This document shows positions 41,839-51,374 of a DNA stretch of 64,000 nt, in pieces; position 1 is the first letter of the stretch, and each line of letters opens with the position of its first letter. This DNA comes from Spartobacteria bacterium (GTDB taxonomy: Bacteria; Verrucomicrobiota; Verrucomicrobiia; Chthoniobacterales; UBA10450), in assembly GCA_003169975.1 (NCBI GenBank), contig PNAA01000036.1, forward strand, positions 62,001 through 126,000, read 5' to 3'. The notes beneath the pieces are model-generated. The model did not search any database. It saw nothing but the letters and a program-made list of their open reading frames with translations, and was not told the origin of the DNA. The position numbers were made by a program, and so were the translations under genes.

Positions 41839-43043
41839 ACCGCCACGTCAATGTGCCGAAAGAAAAGCCAGGCCAGCTTTACAATCGCATCCGGGAGATT
41901 CTCGAATCGGCGCGCACGGGAGTAGCCCGCACCGTCAATACCACCCAAGTAGTCGCGAATTGGCTAATCGGTCGGGAAATTGTCGAGGAAGAACAGCGCG
42001 GAAAAAGCCGTGCAGGTTATGGTGATGCCCTCATCCGTGACCTCGCCGAAAAACTGACGCAAGATTTCGGACGGGGTTATTCGAAAGATAACCTATTCTG
42101 GTTTCGGCGATTCTATGGCAATTACCCGCGCCTCCTCGCCAAAACAAAATTTGACGCAGCGGGTCAAATTTCCACCCTCACCGGTATTGTTGACGCAGCG
42201 GGTCAAATTTCCGAGACACCGGCTCGGATTTCCGCCCACGGCGGAATTCTCCACGCACCGCGTGGAGAATCTGATGAAGACGGTGAAAGGTCTGTGCGTG
42301 CAGCTTGGGAACCGGGGCAATTGAACCCGAATCTGTCCTGGACTCACTACCGCACCCTCCTCCGTTCGGACGACCCCTCTGCCCGCGCCTTCTACGAAAT
42401 CGAAGCCATCAGGAACAACTGGTCGGCCAGGGAATTAGAACGCCAGATCAACAGCCTGCTCTATGAGCGTCTGGCTAAAAGCCGGGACAAAAGCGGGTTG
42501 ATGCGGCTGGCTACCAAAGGCCACGAAATTCAGAGGCCGGAGGATGTGTTCAAGGACCCGGTGGTGATCGAGTTCCTCGGCCTGCCAGAATCACATCGCC
42601 TGGTCGAGTCGAATCTGGAAGAGGCGCTGATCACGAATCTCCAGCTCTTCCTCCTGGAGCTGGGCAAAGGTTTCGCCTTCGTCTCGCGGCAGGAGCGAAT
42701 CACTCTCGAAGGCGATCACTTCTATATCGACCTGGTGTTCTACCACACGGTCCTGAAATGCCATGTGTTGATTGACTTGAAGGTGGGCAAGCTCACGCAC
42801 GGAGACCTCGGGCAGCTCCAACTTTACGTGAATTACTTTGATCAGGAACGGCGGACGGCAGGAGATAACCCCACACTCGGCCTGATCCTCTGTACGGACA
42901 AAAACGACACGGTTGTGAAATATACGCTCGGGCCCGACCAGGGGCGGAAGATTTTCGCCAGTCGTTACAAGTTACATTTGCCCACGGAAGCCGAGTTAAA
43001 GGCGGAACTCCGGCGGGAACTCAAGGAACTGAAAACTCCGTGA
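41835..43043 (+). CDS. DUF1016/YhcG-type PD-(D/E)xK nuclease with palindromic insert
   Basis: 402 aa. The N-terminal domain has NTTQVVANWLIGREIVEEEQ and LTQDFGRGYSKDNLFWFRRF; the C-terminal nuclease has VRLS-type core seen as GDHFYIDLVFYHTVLKCHVL then IDLKVGKL (D...DxK). Between them residues about 105-150 are an insert with the repeated DAAGQIS and hairpin-forming DNA (42147-42270). Usual DUF1016 proteins are about 350 aa, so the insert explains the extra length. ATGA overlaps tie it to GxxExxY and to res. Role in the island unclear; possibly a second effector. Confidence 0.88.
   Translation: MNRHVNVPKEKPGQLYNRIREILESARTGVARTVNTTQVVANWLIGREIVEEEQRGKSRAGYGDALIRDLAEKLTQDFGRGYSKDNLFWFRRFYGNYPRLLAKTKFDAAGQISTLTGIVDAAGQISETPARISAHGGILHAPRGESDEDGERSVRAAWEPGQLNPNLSWTHYRTLLRSDDPSARAFYEIEAIRNNWSARELERQINSLLYERLAKSRDKSGLMRLATKGHEIQRPEDVFKDPVVIEFLGLPESHRLVESNLEEALITNLQLFLLELGKGFAFVSRQERITLEGDHFYIDLVFYHTVLKCHVLIDLKVGKLTHGDLGQLQLYVNYFDQERRTAGDNPTLGLILCTDKNDTVVKYTLGPDQGRKIFASRYKLHLPTEAELKAELRRELKELKTP
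42147..42270. repeat. In-frame palindromic insert in the DUF1016 gene
   Basis: Three hairpins in 124 bases: AAATTTGAC/GTCAAATTT with a 7-base loop (42147-42171), TTGAC/GTCAA with the identical loop GCAGCGG (42190-42206), and ATTCTCCACGC/GCGTGGAGAAT with a 3-base loop (42246-42270). All stay in the reading frame, giving the duplicated peptide DAAGQIS. The layout is like that of protein-coding palindromic elements in Rickettsia; here the source is unknown. Confidence 0.75.
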
Positions 43044-45724
43044 ATCGACACGTCAACGCCATTGCCGGCCGCTTGAGCTTGCGCCCGCCGCAGCGTCATT
43101 CATTGGAGATTCTCGACCGCATTACGGAGATCGTTCCCCCGCGCAAGGCAGCGGATTTAGCTACGGCGCTGGAGATCATCCGTAGCGAGTACCCAACGGT
43201 AACAGATTTCGAGCGCGAATTTCCATCCCTTTGCTTCGCGCTGGCAACCGGCGTGGGCAAGACGCGGCTGATGGGAGCGTTTATCAGCTACCTGCACCTG
43301 GCGCACGGCATCAACAACTTCTTCGTCATGGCTCCGAACCTGACGATTTACAACAAGCTGATCACCGACTTCACCCCAAACACCCCCAAGTATGTATTCA
43401 AGGGCATCGCGGAATTTGCCACGGACGCGCCAGAAATCATCACGGGCGACAACTACGAAGCGAAGGCAGGCACCCTTTTCGACCAATTCCTGCGATGCAA
43501 GGTGAACATCTTCAACATCTCGAAGATCAACTCGGAGGTGCGCGGCGGAAAATCGCCACGGATCAAGCGGCTCTCCGAGTACATCGGCGAAAGCTATTTC
43601 GAGTATTTGGCGGCGCTGCCCGACCTCGTGTTGATCATGGACGAATCGCACCGTTACCGCGCGAGCGCGGGCGTTCGGGCGATCAATGAATTGAAGCCAG
43701 TGGTGGGCCTGGAACTGACGGCGACGCCATTTGTGGAAGGGCCAAAGGGAGCAATAGCGTTCAAGAACGTTATCTACGATTACCCGCTAGCCAAAGCCAT
43801 GCAGGATGGCTTCGTGAAAGAGCCGGCGGTGGCAACGCAGAAGAACTTCGATCCGAGCCGTTTTTCCGCCGCAGAGATCGAGAAGATCAAGCTGGAGGAC
43901 GGTGTTCGCCTACACGAAGACGTGAAGGTGCGGCTCGAAACCTATGCGCGGGAAACTGAGCAAAAGATCGTGAAGCCCTTTGTCCTCGTGATCGCGCGGG
44001 ATACAACGCACGCGGGGGATTTGCTAAAGCTCATCCAGTCCGATGAGTTCTTCGAGGGGCGTTACAAGGAGAAGGTCATCCAGGTGGATTCCAGCAAAAC
44101 TGGCGCGGAGGAAGAGGAGATGATCAATCGCCTGCTCAAAGTGGAGCAGACCGAAGAGCCGACCGAAATCGTGATCCACGTCAACATGCTGAAGGAGGGC
44201 TGGGACGTAACGAACCTCTACACGATCATTCCCCTCCGCGCGGCCAATGCGCGAACTCTTATCGAGCAGTCGATCGGGCGGGGATTGCGCCTGCCCTACG
44301 GTAAGCGCACCGGCGTCAGCGCGGTGGATCGGCTGACTATTGTCGCCCATGACAAGTTTCAGGAGATTATCGACGAGGCCAATCGGCCGGACTCTCAAAT
44401 CCGGCTGGAGAAGATCATTCTCGAACCCGCAGGACAGCATCAGAAGCTCGCCACAGTCATCTCACAATCAGGAGTGTTAGCTCAGATCGGCGGACAATCA
44501 TTGGAATCCAGTTCGACCACGATCACGCAATCCGGCGCTTCGGCGGTTAAGCCTGTTTTCGCGACAGAAGCAGAACAGAAAGTCGCAAAGGTGGCTTACG
44601 ACGTCATTAACCGCTACGAGCTGCTTCCGAGTTCGAGTCAGTTACTGAAGAAAGGGATTCAGGAAGAGATCACCGCGAGGGTAAAGGAAGAGATAGCTCC
44701 TCTACAGGGCGAATTGGCCGGTGTGATGGCGCAGGTCAACGTGGCCGCCGTCGTAGCCAAAACGACGGAATTGGTCGTTCAGCAGACCATCGACATCCCG
44801 CGAATCCTGGTTGTACCGAAGGGCGAGGTGACAAGCGGGTTCCATTCGTTCACGTTGGATGCAAGTTCTATCCACTACCAGCCAGTCGAGCGCGACATCC
44901 TGATTCAACATTTGCGCACGCATCAGCAAGAGACGCTGACCGCCTTGGGGAGCGCACAGACGGAGTTGCGCATCGAGGACTACCTTGTCCGGGCGCTGAT
45001 TGATTTCGACGACATCTCCTATGATAACCACGCCGATCTGCTCTACGAGCTGTCCGGGCAACTGGTGAAACACCTGCGCGGCTATCTGAAGGACGAGGGC
45101 GACGTGCAGAACGTCCTCCAGTATTACCAGCGGCAGCTCGCGGAGTTCATTCACTCACAGATGCAGGCGCATCACTGGGAAAAGGCGTCGGGCTACGATG
45201 TCGTGGTGAGTAAAGGCCTCACCGCGCTCAAGTCGCTGGCCTTTACCGCGCCGGCAGACGAGGCGATTCACAATTTTCGGCATCCCGTGGCGGACAAGAC
45301 GAAGATCGCCCAGATGATCTTTGGCGGATTCAGCCGCTGCCTCTATCCGGTGCAGAAATTCCAATCGGACACCGAACGTGTTATGTCAGTAATTCTGGAT
45401 CGCGAGGCAGCGAAGTGGTTCAAGCCTGGCCGCAGCCAGTTCCAGATTTTCTACAAGTGGGGCGCTGATCAACGCGAGTATCAGCCCGATTTTGTCGCGG
45501 AGACGGCCGATGCCATTTACATGCTCGAACCGAAAGCTCGGAAAGATATGGAAGACGGTGAAGTGATCGCCAAAAAAGACTCTGCGGCCCGCTGGTGCCA
45601 GCGCGCCACGGACCACGCCGCCCAGAATGGAGGCAAGCCGTGGAAGTATCTGCTCATCCCGCACGACGCGATCGCCGAGAACATGAGCATCAAGGGATTG
45701 GCGGCACAGTTCAGTGTGAAGTGA
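43040..45724 (+). CDS. Type III-like restriction endonuclease subunit (Res)
   Basis: 894 aa. ATGVGKTRLMGAFI (Walker A, about 72), LVLIMDESHRYRA (DEAD-type box, about 200), LELTATP, then ILIHVNMLKEGWDVTNLYTI-like motif and QSIGRGLRLPYG (motif VI, about 412). The C-terminal nuclease has QPDFVAETADAIYMLEPKAR (PD...ExK, about 815-832), so cleavage residues are intact. Partner of mod at 39767, though separated from it by two other genes rather than adjacent. ATGA overlap with DUF1016. Confidence 0.9.
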   Translation: MNRHVNAIAGRLSLRPPQRHSLEILDRITEIVPPRKAADLATALEIIRSEYPTVTDFEREFPSLCFALATGVGKTRLMGAFISYLHLAHGINNFFVMAPNLTIYNKLITDFTPNTPKYVFKGIAEFATDAPEIITGDNYEAKAGTLFDQFLRCKVNIFNISKINSEVRGGKSPRIKRLSEYIGESYFEYLAALPDLVLIMDESHRYRASAGVRAINELKPVVGLELTATPFVEGPKGAIAFKNVIYDYPLAKAMQDGFVKEPAVATQKNFDPSRFSAAEIEKIKLEDGVRLHEDVKVRLETYARETEQKIVKPFVLVIARDTTHAGDLLKLIQSDEFFEGRYKEKVIQVDSSKTGAEEEEMINRLLKVEQTEEPTEIVIHVNMLKEGWDVTNLYTIIPLRAANARTLIEQSIGRGLRLPYGKRTGVSAVDRLTIVAHDKFQEIIDEANRPDSQIRLEKIILEPAGQHQKLATVISQSGVLAQIGGQSLESSSTTITQSGASAVKPVFATEAEQKVAKVAYDVINRYELLPSSSQLLKKGIQEEITARVKEEIAPLQGELAGVMAQVNVAAVVAKTTELVVQQTIDIPRILVVPKGEVTSGFHSFTLDASSIHYQPVERDILIQHLRTHQQETLTALGSAQTELRIEDYLVRALIDFDDISYDNHADLLYELSGQLVKHLRGYLKDEGDVQNVLQYYQRQLAEFIHSQMQAHHWEKASGYDVVVSKGLTALKSLAFTAPADEAIHNFRHPVADKTKIAQMIFGGFSRCLYPVQKFQSDTERVMSVILDREAAKWFKPGRSQFQIFYKWGADQREYQPDFVAETADAIYMLEPKARKDMEDGEVIAKKDSAARWCQRATDHAAQNGGKPWKYLLIPHDAIAENMSIKGLAAQFSVK

Positions 45725-46036
45725 ACCGAAACGACAGGGCCACATTCCGAGGTGAGGGCGTCGCGATTCCAAGGAGGCTGAGTCGCTCTTTTCCTGTTTT
45801 CCTGCGTTCCGGGAATCCATCGGCGCAGTCGGCGAGATCTCGGAGAGGTTGAGGCGGCGAGCCACCCTCCGAACGTTCGCGCTTTGACCTCAAACGTTCG
45901 TGCTTCACTGGCAATCCTCCGTGGTTAGACCCTCAATCCTCCGTCGTTCTGCAGCTCCACGACGAAGTGCGCTCCCTGCTGGCGCGCTGACGCATTCGCG
46001 GGCGGCTGTTTTCTCAGCATCTTCTGAGAGCACCAC
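45725..46036. other. Right border of the defence island
   Basis: 312 bases between res and the FtsX-type gene. I see no gene or hairpin that stands out. The ABC ATPase that usually accompanies an FtsX-type permease of this kind is not here, which fits an insertion next to the permease. Confidence 0.45.
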
Positions 46037-48595
46037 TTGATCGCGCAATACTCCCGCCTCTTCCGCTGGCACGTTCTCCGCTACCTGGCGCAACATCCGT
46101 TGCTCGCGGCGCTCAACGTCGCGACCGTCGCGCTCGGCGTCGCGCTCTACCTCGCGATCCAGATCGCCAACCAGAGCGCCAATCACGCTTTCGCGGCGAG
46201 CATCGACGTGGTGGCGGGAAAAGCGCAGCTCGAAGTGAACGCGCCGGCTGGGAATTTGCCCGACGCGCTGCTGCCGAAGATCGCACGGCAGCCGGGGGTC
46301 GCGGCGGCGACGCCGATTGTGAGGGGATTTGTCACCCTGCCGAAGTTTCCCGGTGAATACCTCGACCTGCTCGGAATCGACGTCTTCACGAACGAACCGT
46401 TTCGAACTTTTCAGCTGACGGATTTTCAAGCGCAAACCTTCGACCTGCAGCAATGGCTGCGCGGCCCGCGAAAGATCGCCCTGAGCGAAGAGTTCGCGCG
46501 GCGGCACCACTTGCGCGCCGGCGATGAGATCACAGTGCAGAGTAATGGGGCGACGAAGCACCTGAAGATCGGATTTCTTCTCCGCAGCAACGATTCCGAT
46601 GCAGGCCTCGATTCGCATTTTGCGGCGATGGACATCGGCTGGGCCCAGGAATTTCTGGGCCGAAGCGGAACGCTCGACTCAATTTCGCTTCGCCTAACGA
46701 ACAACGCGGATTCGAAAGCTGTCGCCGACGAGCTGCGCAAAATCGTTCCAGCAGATGCCACCGTGGCAGCTCCGGCGCAGCGCGGCGAGCAGGTGGACAA
46801 AATGCTCTCCGGATTCCAGCTCAACCTACAGGCGATGAGCCTCGTCTCGCTCCTCGTCGGGATGTTCCTGGTCTACAACACGATCGAAGCCTCGGTCGTG
46901 CGCCGACGAAACGAGATCGGGATTTTACGCTCGTTAGGCGCGACCCGCTCCGAGGTTCGCTGGCTCTTCCTGGGCGAAGCGGCCGTCCTTGGACTTGTCG
47001 GGATCGGGTTTGGATTGGTTGGCGGGTATTTCCTCGCTCGTGCGTTGGTCGGCACGGTCGCGGAGACGATTTCATCACTCTATGTCCTGATCAGCGTGCA
47101 AAACATCTCGATTGCACCCTGGATTTGGATGAGCGACGTCCTGCTTGGATTGGCCTCGGTCTTCATCGCCGCGTGGTTGCCGGCACAAGCCGCGGCCACC
47201 ACCGATCCGGTGCAGGCGCTGCATGGGGGCGCCCGAATCGAACGTTCGGTGCACCTGTCCCGGCGCTGGATATTTGGCGGGCTATTCTCGTTGCTCCTGT
47301 CGGTTTTGCTGTCCGCGCTCGCCCTCCAGACTGGTCCGCCCTGGCTTGGTTTCGGGGCGGCGTTTTTTGTCCTCGCCGGGTTCTCGCTGATGGCTCCGGA
47401 ATTGATCGCGCGCTTCAGCCTGGCCGTGCGATCCAACCTGCACCGGCGGATCGAACCGCTCCTCGCCGCCCAAAATCTCGGTCGCGCGCTGCTCCGCAAT
47501 TCCATCACCATTGCGTCGCTCGCGGCGGCCGTGGCGATGACGGTCGGCGTGGCAGTGATGGTTTTTTCATTCCGCCAGACCGTCACCACCTGGATCGATC
47601 AAACGCTGATCGCTGACCTCTTCATTGGTCCGGCGGCCAACGAGATCGCCGGGCCAACATCGTTCATGCCGCCGGAAGCGATTCGTTTTCTCAAGGCAAA
47701 TCCAGCGGTGGAAGCGGTCGATACTTTCCGCGAAGTGGATCTGCCGTTTCGCGATCAGACGATTTCGGTCGGGGTGGTGCGGGGGAGCAACCGGCGCAAT
47801 CTTCGTTTCCTGCACGGACAGAACGACCAAATCATGCCGCGTTTTTACAGCGAGCAGTGCGTGCTCGTCTCGGAAAGCTTCGTGCGCCGTTATCAGGTGA
47901 CGGAAGGCGGGACGCTGAAGTTGCCGACGCCGTCCGGCATGGCGGCGTTCCCCATCGCCGGAATCTTTTACGATTACGCCAGCGATCAGGGCACCGTCTT
48001 CCTGAGCGAAAACAATTTCCAAAAACTCTGGCACGACGATCGGGTCAACAGCGTGGCGGTCTACCTGAAAAAGAACGCTTCGCCCGCGGCGGTCGCGGAC
48101 GCATTTCGCCAGCGTTTCAGCCATCGCGGCGAGTTTTCGATCTACTCCAATCGGTCGCTGCGCACGCGAATTTTTGAAATTTTCGATCAAACTTTTGCGG
48201 TCACCTACGTCCTGCGGACGATCGCGGTCGTCGTCGCGGTGGTCGGGATTTTTCTCGGCCTAACGACACTGGTGGCGGAGCGTTCGCGCGAACTGGCCGT
48301 CTTGCGCTCGATCGGCGCTTCGGCGGCGCAGCTCCGGCGACTCCTGCTTTGGGAAAGCGGCATGATCGGTCTGCTGGCGAGTCTGCTCGGCATGACCTCG
48401 GGACTTTGTCTCGCGGTCGTGCTCACGGGAGTGATCAATCGCGCGTTCTTTGGCTGGACGATTCAGCTCGCCTTCCCCTGGGTCTCGCTCGCGTGGACGC
48501 CGCTCTGGATCGTCGCGGCGGCGGTGGCAGCCGGCTGGATTCCGGCCTGGCGGGCGGGCCGGCTGAATGTGGCGGAGGCCATCCGGAGCGAATGA
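46037..48595 (+). CDS. FtsX-like ABC transporter permease
   Basis: 852 aa, TTG start. Ten TM segments in two FtsX halves: the first helix ([20 protein letters not shown]), MacB-type periplasmic domains (60-250, 560-690), and repeated coupling-helix segments [15 protein letters not shown] and [15 protein letters not shown]. Layout is that of LolCE/YbbP-like permeases that move lipids or lipoproteins from the inner membrane. No ATP-binding subunit is adjacent. The next gene overlaps by ATGA. Three TCGTTAGGC-type 9-mers (46692, 46931, 48258). Confidence 0.9.
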   Translation: MIAQYSRLFRWHVLRYLAQHPLLAALNVATVALGVALYLAIQIANQSANHAFAASIDVVAGKAQLEVNAPAGNLPDALLPKIARQPGVAAATPIVRGFVTLPKFPGEYLDLLGIDVFTNEPFRTFQLTDFQAQTFDLQQWLRGPRKIALSEEFARRHHLRAGDEITVQSNGATKHLKIGFLLRSNDSDAGLDSHFAAMDIGWAQEFLGRSGTLDSISLRLTNNADSKAVADELRKIVPADATVAAPAQRGEQVDKMLSGFQLNLQAMSLVSLLVGMFLVYNTIEASVVRRRNEIGILRSLGATRSEVRWLFLGEAAVLGLVGIGFGLVGGYFLARALVGTVAETISSLYVLISVQNISIAPWIWMSDVLLGLASVFIAAWLPAQAAATTDPVQALHGGARIERSVHLSRRWIFGGLFSLLLSVLLSALALQTGPPWLGFGAAFFVLAGFSLMAPELIARFSLAVRSNLHRRIEPLLAAQNLGRALLRNSITIASLAAAVAMTVGVAVMVFSFRQTVTTWIDQTLIADLFIGPAANEIAGPTSFMPPEAIRFLKANPAVEAVDTFREVDLPFRDQTISVGVVRGSNRRNLRFLHGQNDQIMPRFYSEQCVLVSESFVRRYQVTEGGTLKLPTPSGMAAFPIAGIFYDYASDQGTVFLSENNFQKLWHDDRVNSVAVYLKKNASPAAVADAFRQRFSHRGEFSIYSNRSLRTRIFEIFDQTFAVTYVLRTIAVVVAVVGIFLGLTTLVAERSRELAVLRSIGASAAQLRRLLLWESGMIGLLASLLGMTSGLCLAVVLTGVINRAFFGWTIQLAFPWVSLAWTPLWIVAAAVAAGWIPAWRAGRLNVAEAIRSE

Positions 48596-49674
48596 GGGGA
48601 CGCCTGGTGGTCTGCGCTCTGGCACTGGCGTGCGCGGCAGCGGATTGGAGGATCGCGGAGCCGGGATGGCGCTACGAATTTCCGCGTGATCATCATTTGC
48701 ACGAAAATTTCAAGACCGAATGGTGGTATTTCACCGGGAACCTCTCGAACGAGAGCGGACGCCGGTTCGGCTATGAGCTGACGTTTTTTCGCCAGGGAAT
48801 TCGTCCGCCAGCTGAGCGCACAGCAACGACGTCGCACTTCATCGTCGACGATTTGAGGTTCGCGCATTTCACCGTCACGGACGTGGCGGGGAAGACGTTC
48901 CTGTTTCAGCAGAAAGCGAGTCGCGGCAGCTTTGGGGACGCCGGGTTCGATGACAACGATCGCCTCGCCTGGATTGATTCATGGAGCTTGAAGATAAACG
49001 CCGACGGCTCCTTCGATCTCGCCTCGGACACGAGTGACGCGGAGGTGCAGTTGCACCTCATCCCGTCAAAACCTCCCGTCGTTCACGGCACCGGCGGAAT
49101 CAGCCGGAAAGCTGCCGGCGCGGGACACGCGTCGCATTATTACTCGATCACGCGCCTAAAGACTTCCGGCAGCCTGCGAGTGCGGAAGGATCATTTCGTC
49201 GTCACGGGCGAGAGCTGGTTCGACCATGAATGGGCGACGAATCAGCTCGCTCCGGGTCAGGCCGGCTGGAACTGGGTTTCGGCGCAATTCGACGACCACA
49301 GCGAGCTGATGCTTTACCAAATGCGCCTAACGAACGGTGCGTTCGACCCGATTTCGAGCGGCACCTTCGTGCGGGCCGATGGCAGCTCCACCGCTCTCAC
49401 GAGTGCCGATTTCCAGATGACGCCGGAGAGTTTTTGGAAGAGCAAAGCGACGCAGGCAAGCTACCCGATCGGCTGGCGGATCACCGTGCCGCAGGAGAAA
49501 CTCGAATTCACCAGCCAGCCCGTTTTGCCGAACCAGGAACTCGTCCTCGACCCCCTCGTCTACTGGGAAGGCGCGTTCGATCTGGTGGGGAAGCGCGCTG
49601 GAAAACCGGTTCGCGGTCGAGGCTATCTCGAGCTGACCGGTTACGCGGCTCCCTTACAGGAGCTGAATCGTTAG
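48592..49674 (+). CDS. AttH/CrtC-like secreted lipocalin-fold protein
   Basis: 360 aa. N-terminal signal peptide ([19 protein letters not shown]). EWWYFTGNLSNESGRRFGYE, ESWFDHEWATNQLAPGQAGW and WNWVSAQFDDHSELMLYQMR are the AttH/CrtC (carotenoid 1,2-hydratase-like) landmarks, a pair of lipocalin-like barrels. In bacteria such genes commonly follow an FtsX-like permease, as here, so a lipid-handling role outside the inner membrane is likely; true carotenoid hydratase is doubtful. The stop TAG is inside a TCGTTAGGC 9-mer (49668-49676). Confidence 0.88.
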   Translation: MRGRLVVCALALACAAADWRIAEPGWRYEFPRDHHLHENFKTEWWYFTGNLSNESGRRFGYELTFFRQGIRPPAERTATTSHFIVDDLRFAHFTVTDVAGKTFLFQQKASRGSFGDAGFDDNDRLAWIDSWSLKINADGSFDLASDTSDAEVQLHLIPSKPPVVHGTGGISRKAAGAGHASHYYSITRLKTSGSLRVRKDHFVVTGESWFDHEWATNQLAPGQAGWNWVSAQFDDHSELMLYQMRLTNGAFDPISSGTFVRADGSSTALTSADFQMTPESFWKSKATQASYPIGWRITVPQEKLEFTSQPVLPNQELVLDPLVYWEGAFDLVGKRAGKPVRGRGYLELTGYAAPLQELNR

Positions 49675-49682
49675 GCGAAAGT

Positions 49683-49856
49683 CTAGGCCTGCGTGTGGCG
49701 GGCGAAATGCACCTCCACGCCCTTGGGCAGGAGGCGTTTGCGACCGCGCTGACGACGCCGGGCGAGCGTGGCGCGTCCGCCTTTGGTGCTCATGCGCGCG
49801 CGGAAACCGTGCTGCTGTTTCCGGGTTCGTTTGGATCGCTGTAAGGTGCGCTTCAT
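49683..49856 (-). CDS. rpmH: 50S ribosomal protein bL34
   Basis: 57 aa, read from ATG 49856: [20 protein letters not shown], then [20 protein letters not shown]. HGFRxRMxTxxGRxxLxRRRxxGRxxL is the bL34 signature. A promoter fits just upstream. Unlike in most genomes rnpA does not follow; the downstream neighbour is the convergent AttH-like gene, 8 bases away. An RNase P protein gene must be elsewhere. Confidence 0.95.
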   Translation of the reverse strand: MKRTLQRSKRTRKQQHGFRARMSTKGGRATLARRRQRGRKRLLPKGVEVHFARHTQA

Positions 49857-49894
49857 AGAGAAAATCCCGCTGCCGGGGCGTTGAAAGAGTGGCT

Positions 49895-49922
49895 ACTCTA
49901 GGAGCCCGAGTCGGTTTGTCAA
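49895..49922 (-). promoter_or_regulatory. Sigma-70-type promoter of rpmH
   Basis: On the minus strand TTGACA (complement at 49917-49922), 16 bases, then TAGAGT (complement at 49895-49900), about 39 bases upstream of the rpmH ATG. A perfect -35 box at usable spacing; the -10 box matches TATAAT at four of six positions. Confidence 0.6.
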
Positions 49923-49940
49923 CGTTGAGGGGCCGGTACT

Positions 49941-49963
49941 GCGGGCGACACGCCCGCCACTAC
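49941..49963 (-). repeat. GTAG palindrome, family C (single)
   Basis: On the minus strand GTAGTG then GCGGGCG TGT CGCCCGC, a seven-base-pair stem with a 3-base loop headed by GTAG. It lies between the rpmH promoter and the divergent GNAT gene. A third stem sequence with the same GTAG head as families A and B. Confidence 0.65.
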
Positions 49964-50018
49964 ACCCGGACGATAACCGCATTGCCACCGGTCGCCGATT
50001 GTGGAATAACCATCTGCG

Positions 50019-50504
50019 ATGAGCGATGTGGCCATCGAACCCGCGATCTCGGAGGATCTGGACGAGTTGTCGAGCCTGCTCGGTGAGTTGTTCAGTGAAG
50101 AGAGCGATTTCCGCCCGGACAAGGAGAAACAACTCCGGGGACTGCGTCTCATTTTCGAGCAACCGAATCGCGGCCGGGTCTTCGTCCTCCGCCGGGACCG
50201 CTCGATCGTGGGGATGATGAACCTGCTTTTCACGATCAGTACGGCGGAAGGCGGCTTCGTCATCCTGCTCGAGGACCTAGTGGTGCACAAAGAGTATCGC
50301 GGCCACGGCTACGGCTCCATGCTGCTGGATTACGCGATCGAGTTCGCCCGGCAGAAGAATTTCCGGCGCATCACCTTGCTGACCGATCGACCGGAGCTGC
50401 GTTCGCAGAGTTTCTTCCGCAAACACGGCTTCTACGAATCGCCGATGTTGCCGATGCGCTTATTGCTGCCCGCGCAGTCCGAGCAGCGCGACGCGGCACT
50501 TTGA
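50019..50504 (+). CDS. GNAT-family N-acetyltransferase
   Basis: 161 aa. ILLEDLVVHKEYRGHGYGSM holds the Q/RxxGxG/A acetyl-CoA loop (RGHGYG), and ITLLTDRPELRSQSFFRKHG, then FYE, the final strand-helix. N-terminal EPAISEDLDELSSLLGELF is the usual first helix. Substrate unknown. Confidence 0.9.
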   Translation: MSDVAIEPAISEDLDELSSLLGELFSEESDFRPDKEKQLRGLRLIFEQPNRGRVFVLRRDRSIVGMMNLLFTISTAEGGFVILLEDLVVHKEYRGHGYGSMLLDYAIEFARQKNFRRITLLTDRPELRSQSFFRKHGFYESPMLPMRLLLPAQSEQRDAAL

Positions 50505-50706
50505 GCGGGCCGCGCGTTTCATTTTGCGTCCTCGCACAACGGCCACGGAGGACACGAAGGAGAAATGGCAGGGTGAGTGTACGGCATTAGAAGAATCGAA
50601 ACCGCCGCGGCGAGTCCCCCGGAGGGACGCGCTTCCGCGCGTCCAGTCTCCCGCGGACGGATACCGGTCTCGCATTAGCCGATTCGGCGCGTTAACAATC
50701 GACGCC

Positions 50707-51341
50707 ATGTCGGACGATGCCGCTTTCATCGACCTTGGGTTCGCGCGCGTGGATGTTGACCGCCGCCGCCGGACCGGTTTTCCGGAAGTGATTTTCGGTC
50801 CGGGCAAAACGCCCGCCGAAGTGGCGCAGATCGCGCGCGTGATTTTGGAACGTGAACCGGTCCTGCTCGCCACGCGCATCTCGCGCGCGCAATTCGACGC
50901 CGTGCAGGCGGAATTTCCGGCGGCGATTTTCCACGAGCGGGCGCTGCCTAACGATCGAGCGCGAGCCGCTCCCAAAGCTGAAATTGCCGATTGGCGTCGT
51001 GGCCGCGGACACGGCTGATCTCCCGGTGGCCGAGGAAGCAGCGGTGACGCTGGAGATCTTCGGGAACAACGTGGAGCACGTCTACGACGCCGGCGTGGCG
51101 GGATTGCACCCTGATCGTGGTTGCGGGCAGGGAGGGCGCGCTGCCCAGTGTTGTCGCTGGCCTCGTGGATAAGCCGGCCATTGCCGTTCCCACCAGCACA
51201 GGATACGGGGCGAGCTTCGGCGGTCTCGCTGCGCTCCTCGGGATGCTGAACAGTTGCGGCAGCGGGGTCACGGTAGTGACCATCGACAACGGCTTCGGCG
51301 CCGCCTACGCCGCCGCCACAATCAATCGCCTGCTCGGTTGA
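50707..51341 (+). pseudogene. larB: LarB-like (AIRC-domain) gene with two frameshifts
   Basis: Frame 1: DAAFIDLGFARVDVDRRRRT, then TGFPEVIFGPGKTPAEVAQI (conserved R-RxG.PEVI..GK). Frame 2: [20 protein letters not shown] and [11 protein letters not shown]. Frame 3: [20 protein letters not shown], then [12 protein letters not shown] and the C-terminus. LarB carboxylates and hydrolyses nicotinate adenine dinucleotide for the nickel-pincer cofactor. Breaks near 50950 and 51110; the first coincides with the GCCTAACGA 9-mer at 50946-50954. larA, larC and larE are not in the window. Confidence 0.8.
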
Positions 51342-51374
51342 TGCGGCGGCCGCCGGCCCGCGCTATCTTCATCG

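Noticed and set aside
42147-42270. Repeats in the DUF1016 gene as CRISPR or regulatory operator
   Set aside because: Only two partial copies, inside an uninterrupted reading frame.
33285-45724. Labelling the island DISARM or BREX
   Set aside because: The SNF2 protein resembles DrmD, but drmA, drmB and drmC are absent; there is no PglZ, BrxC or Lon-like gene for BREX.
48592-49674. Extension of the AttH-like gene to 48349
   Set aside because: The extra 81 codons lie out of frame inside the FtsX gene; the ATGA overlap at 48592 and a signal peptide mark the real start.
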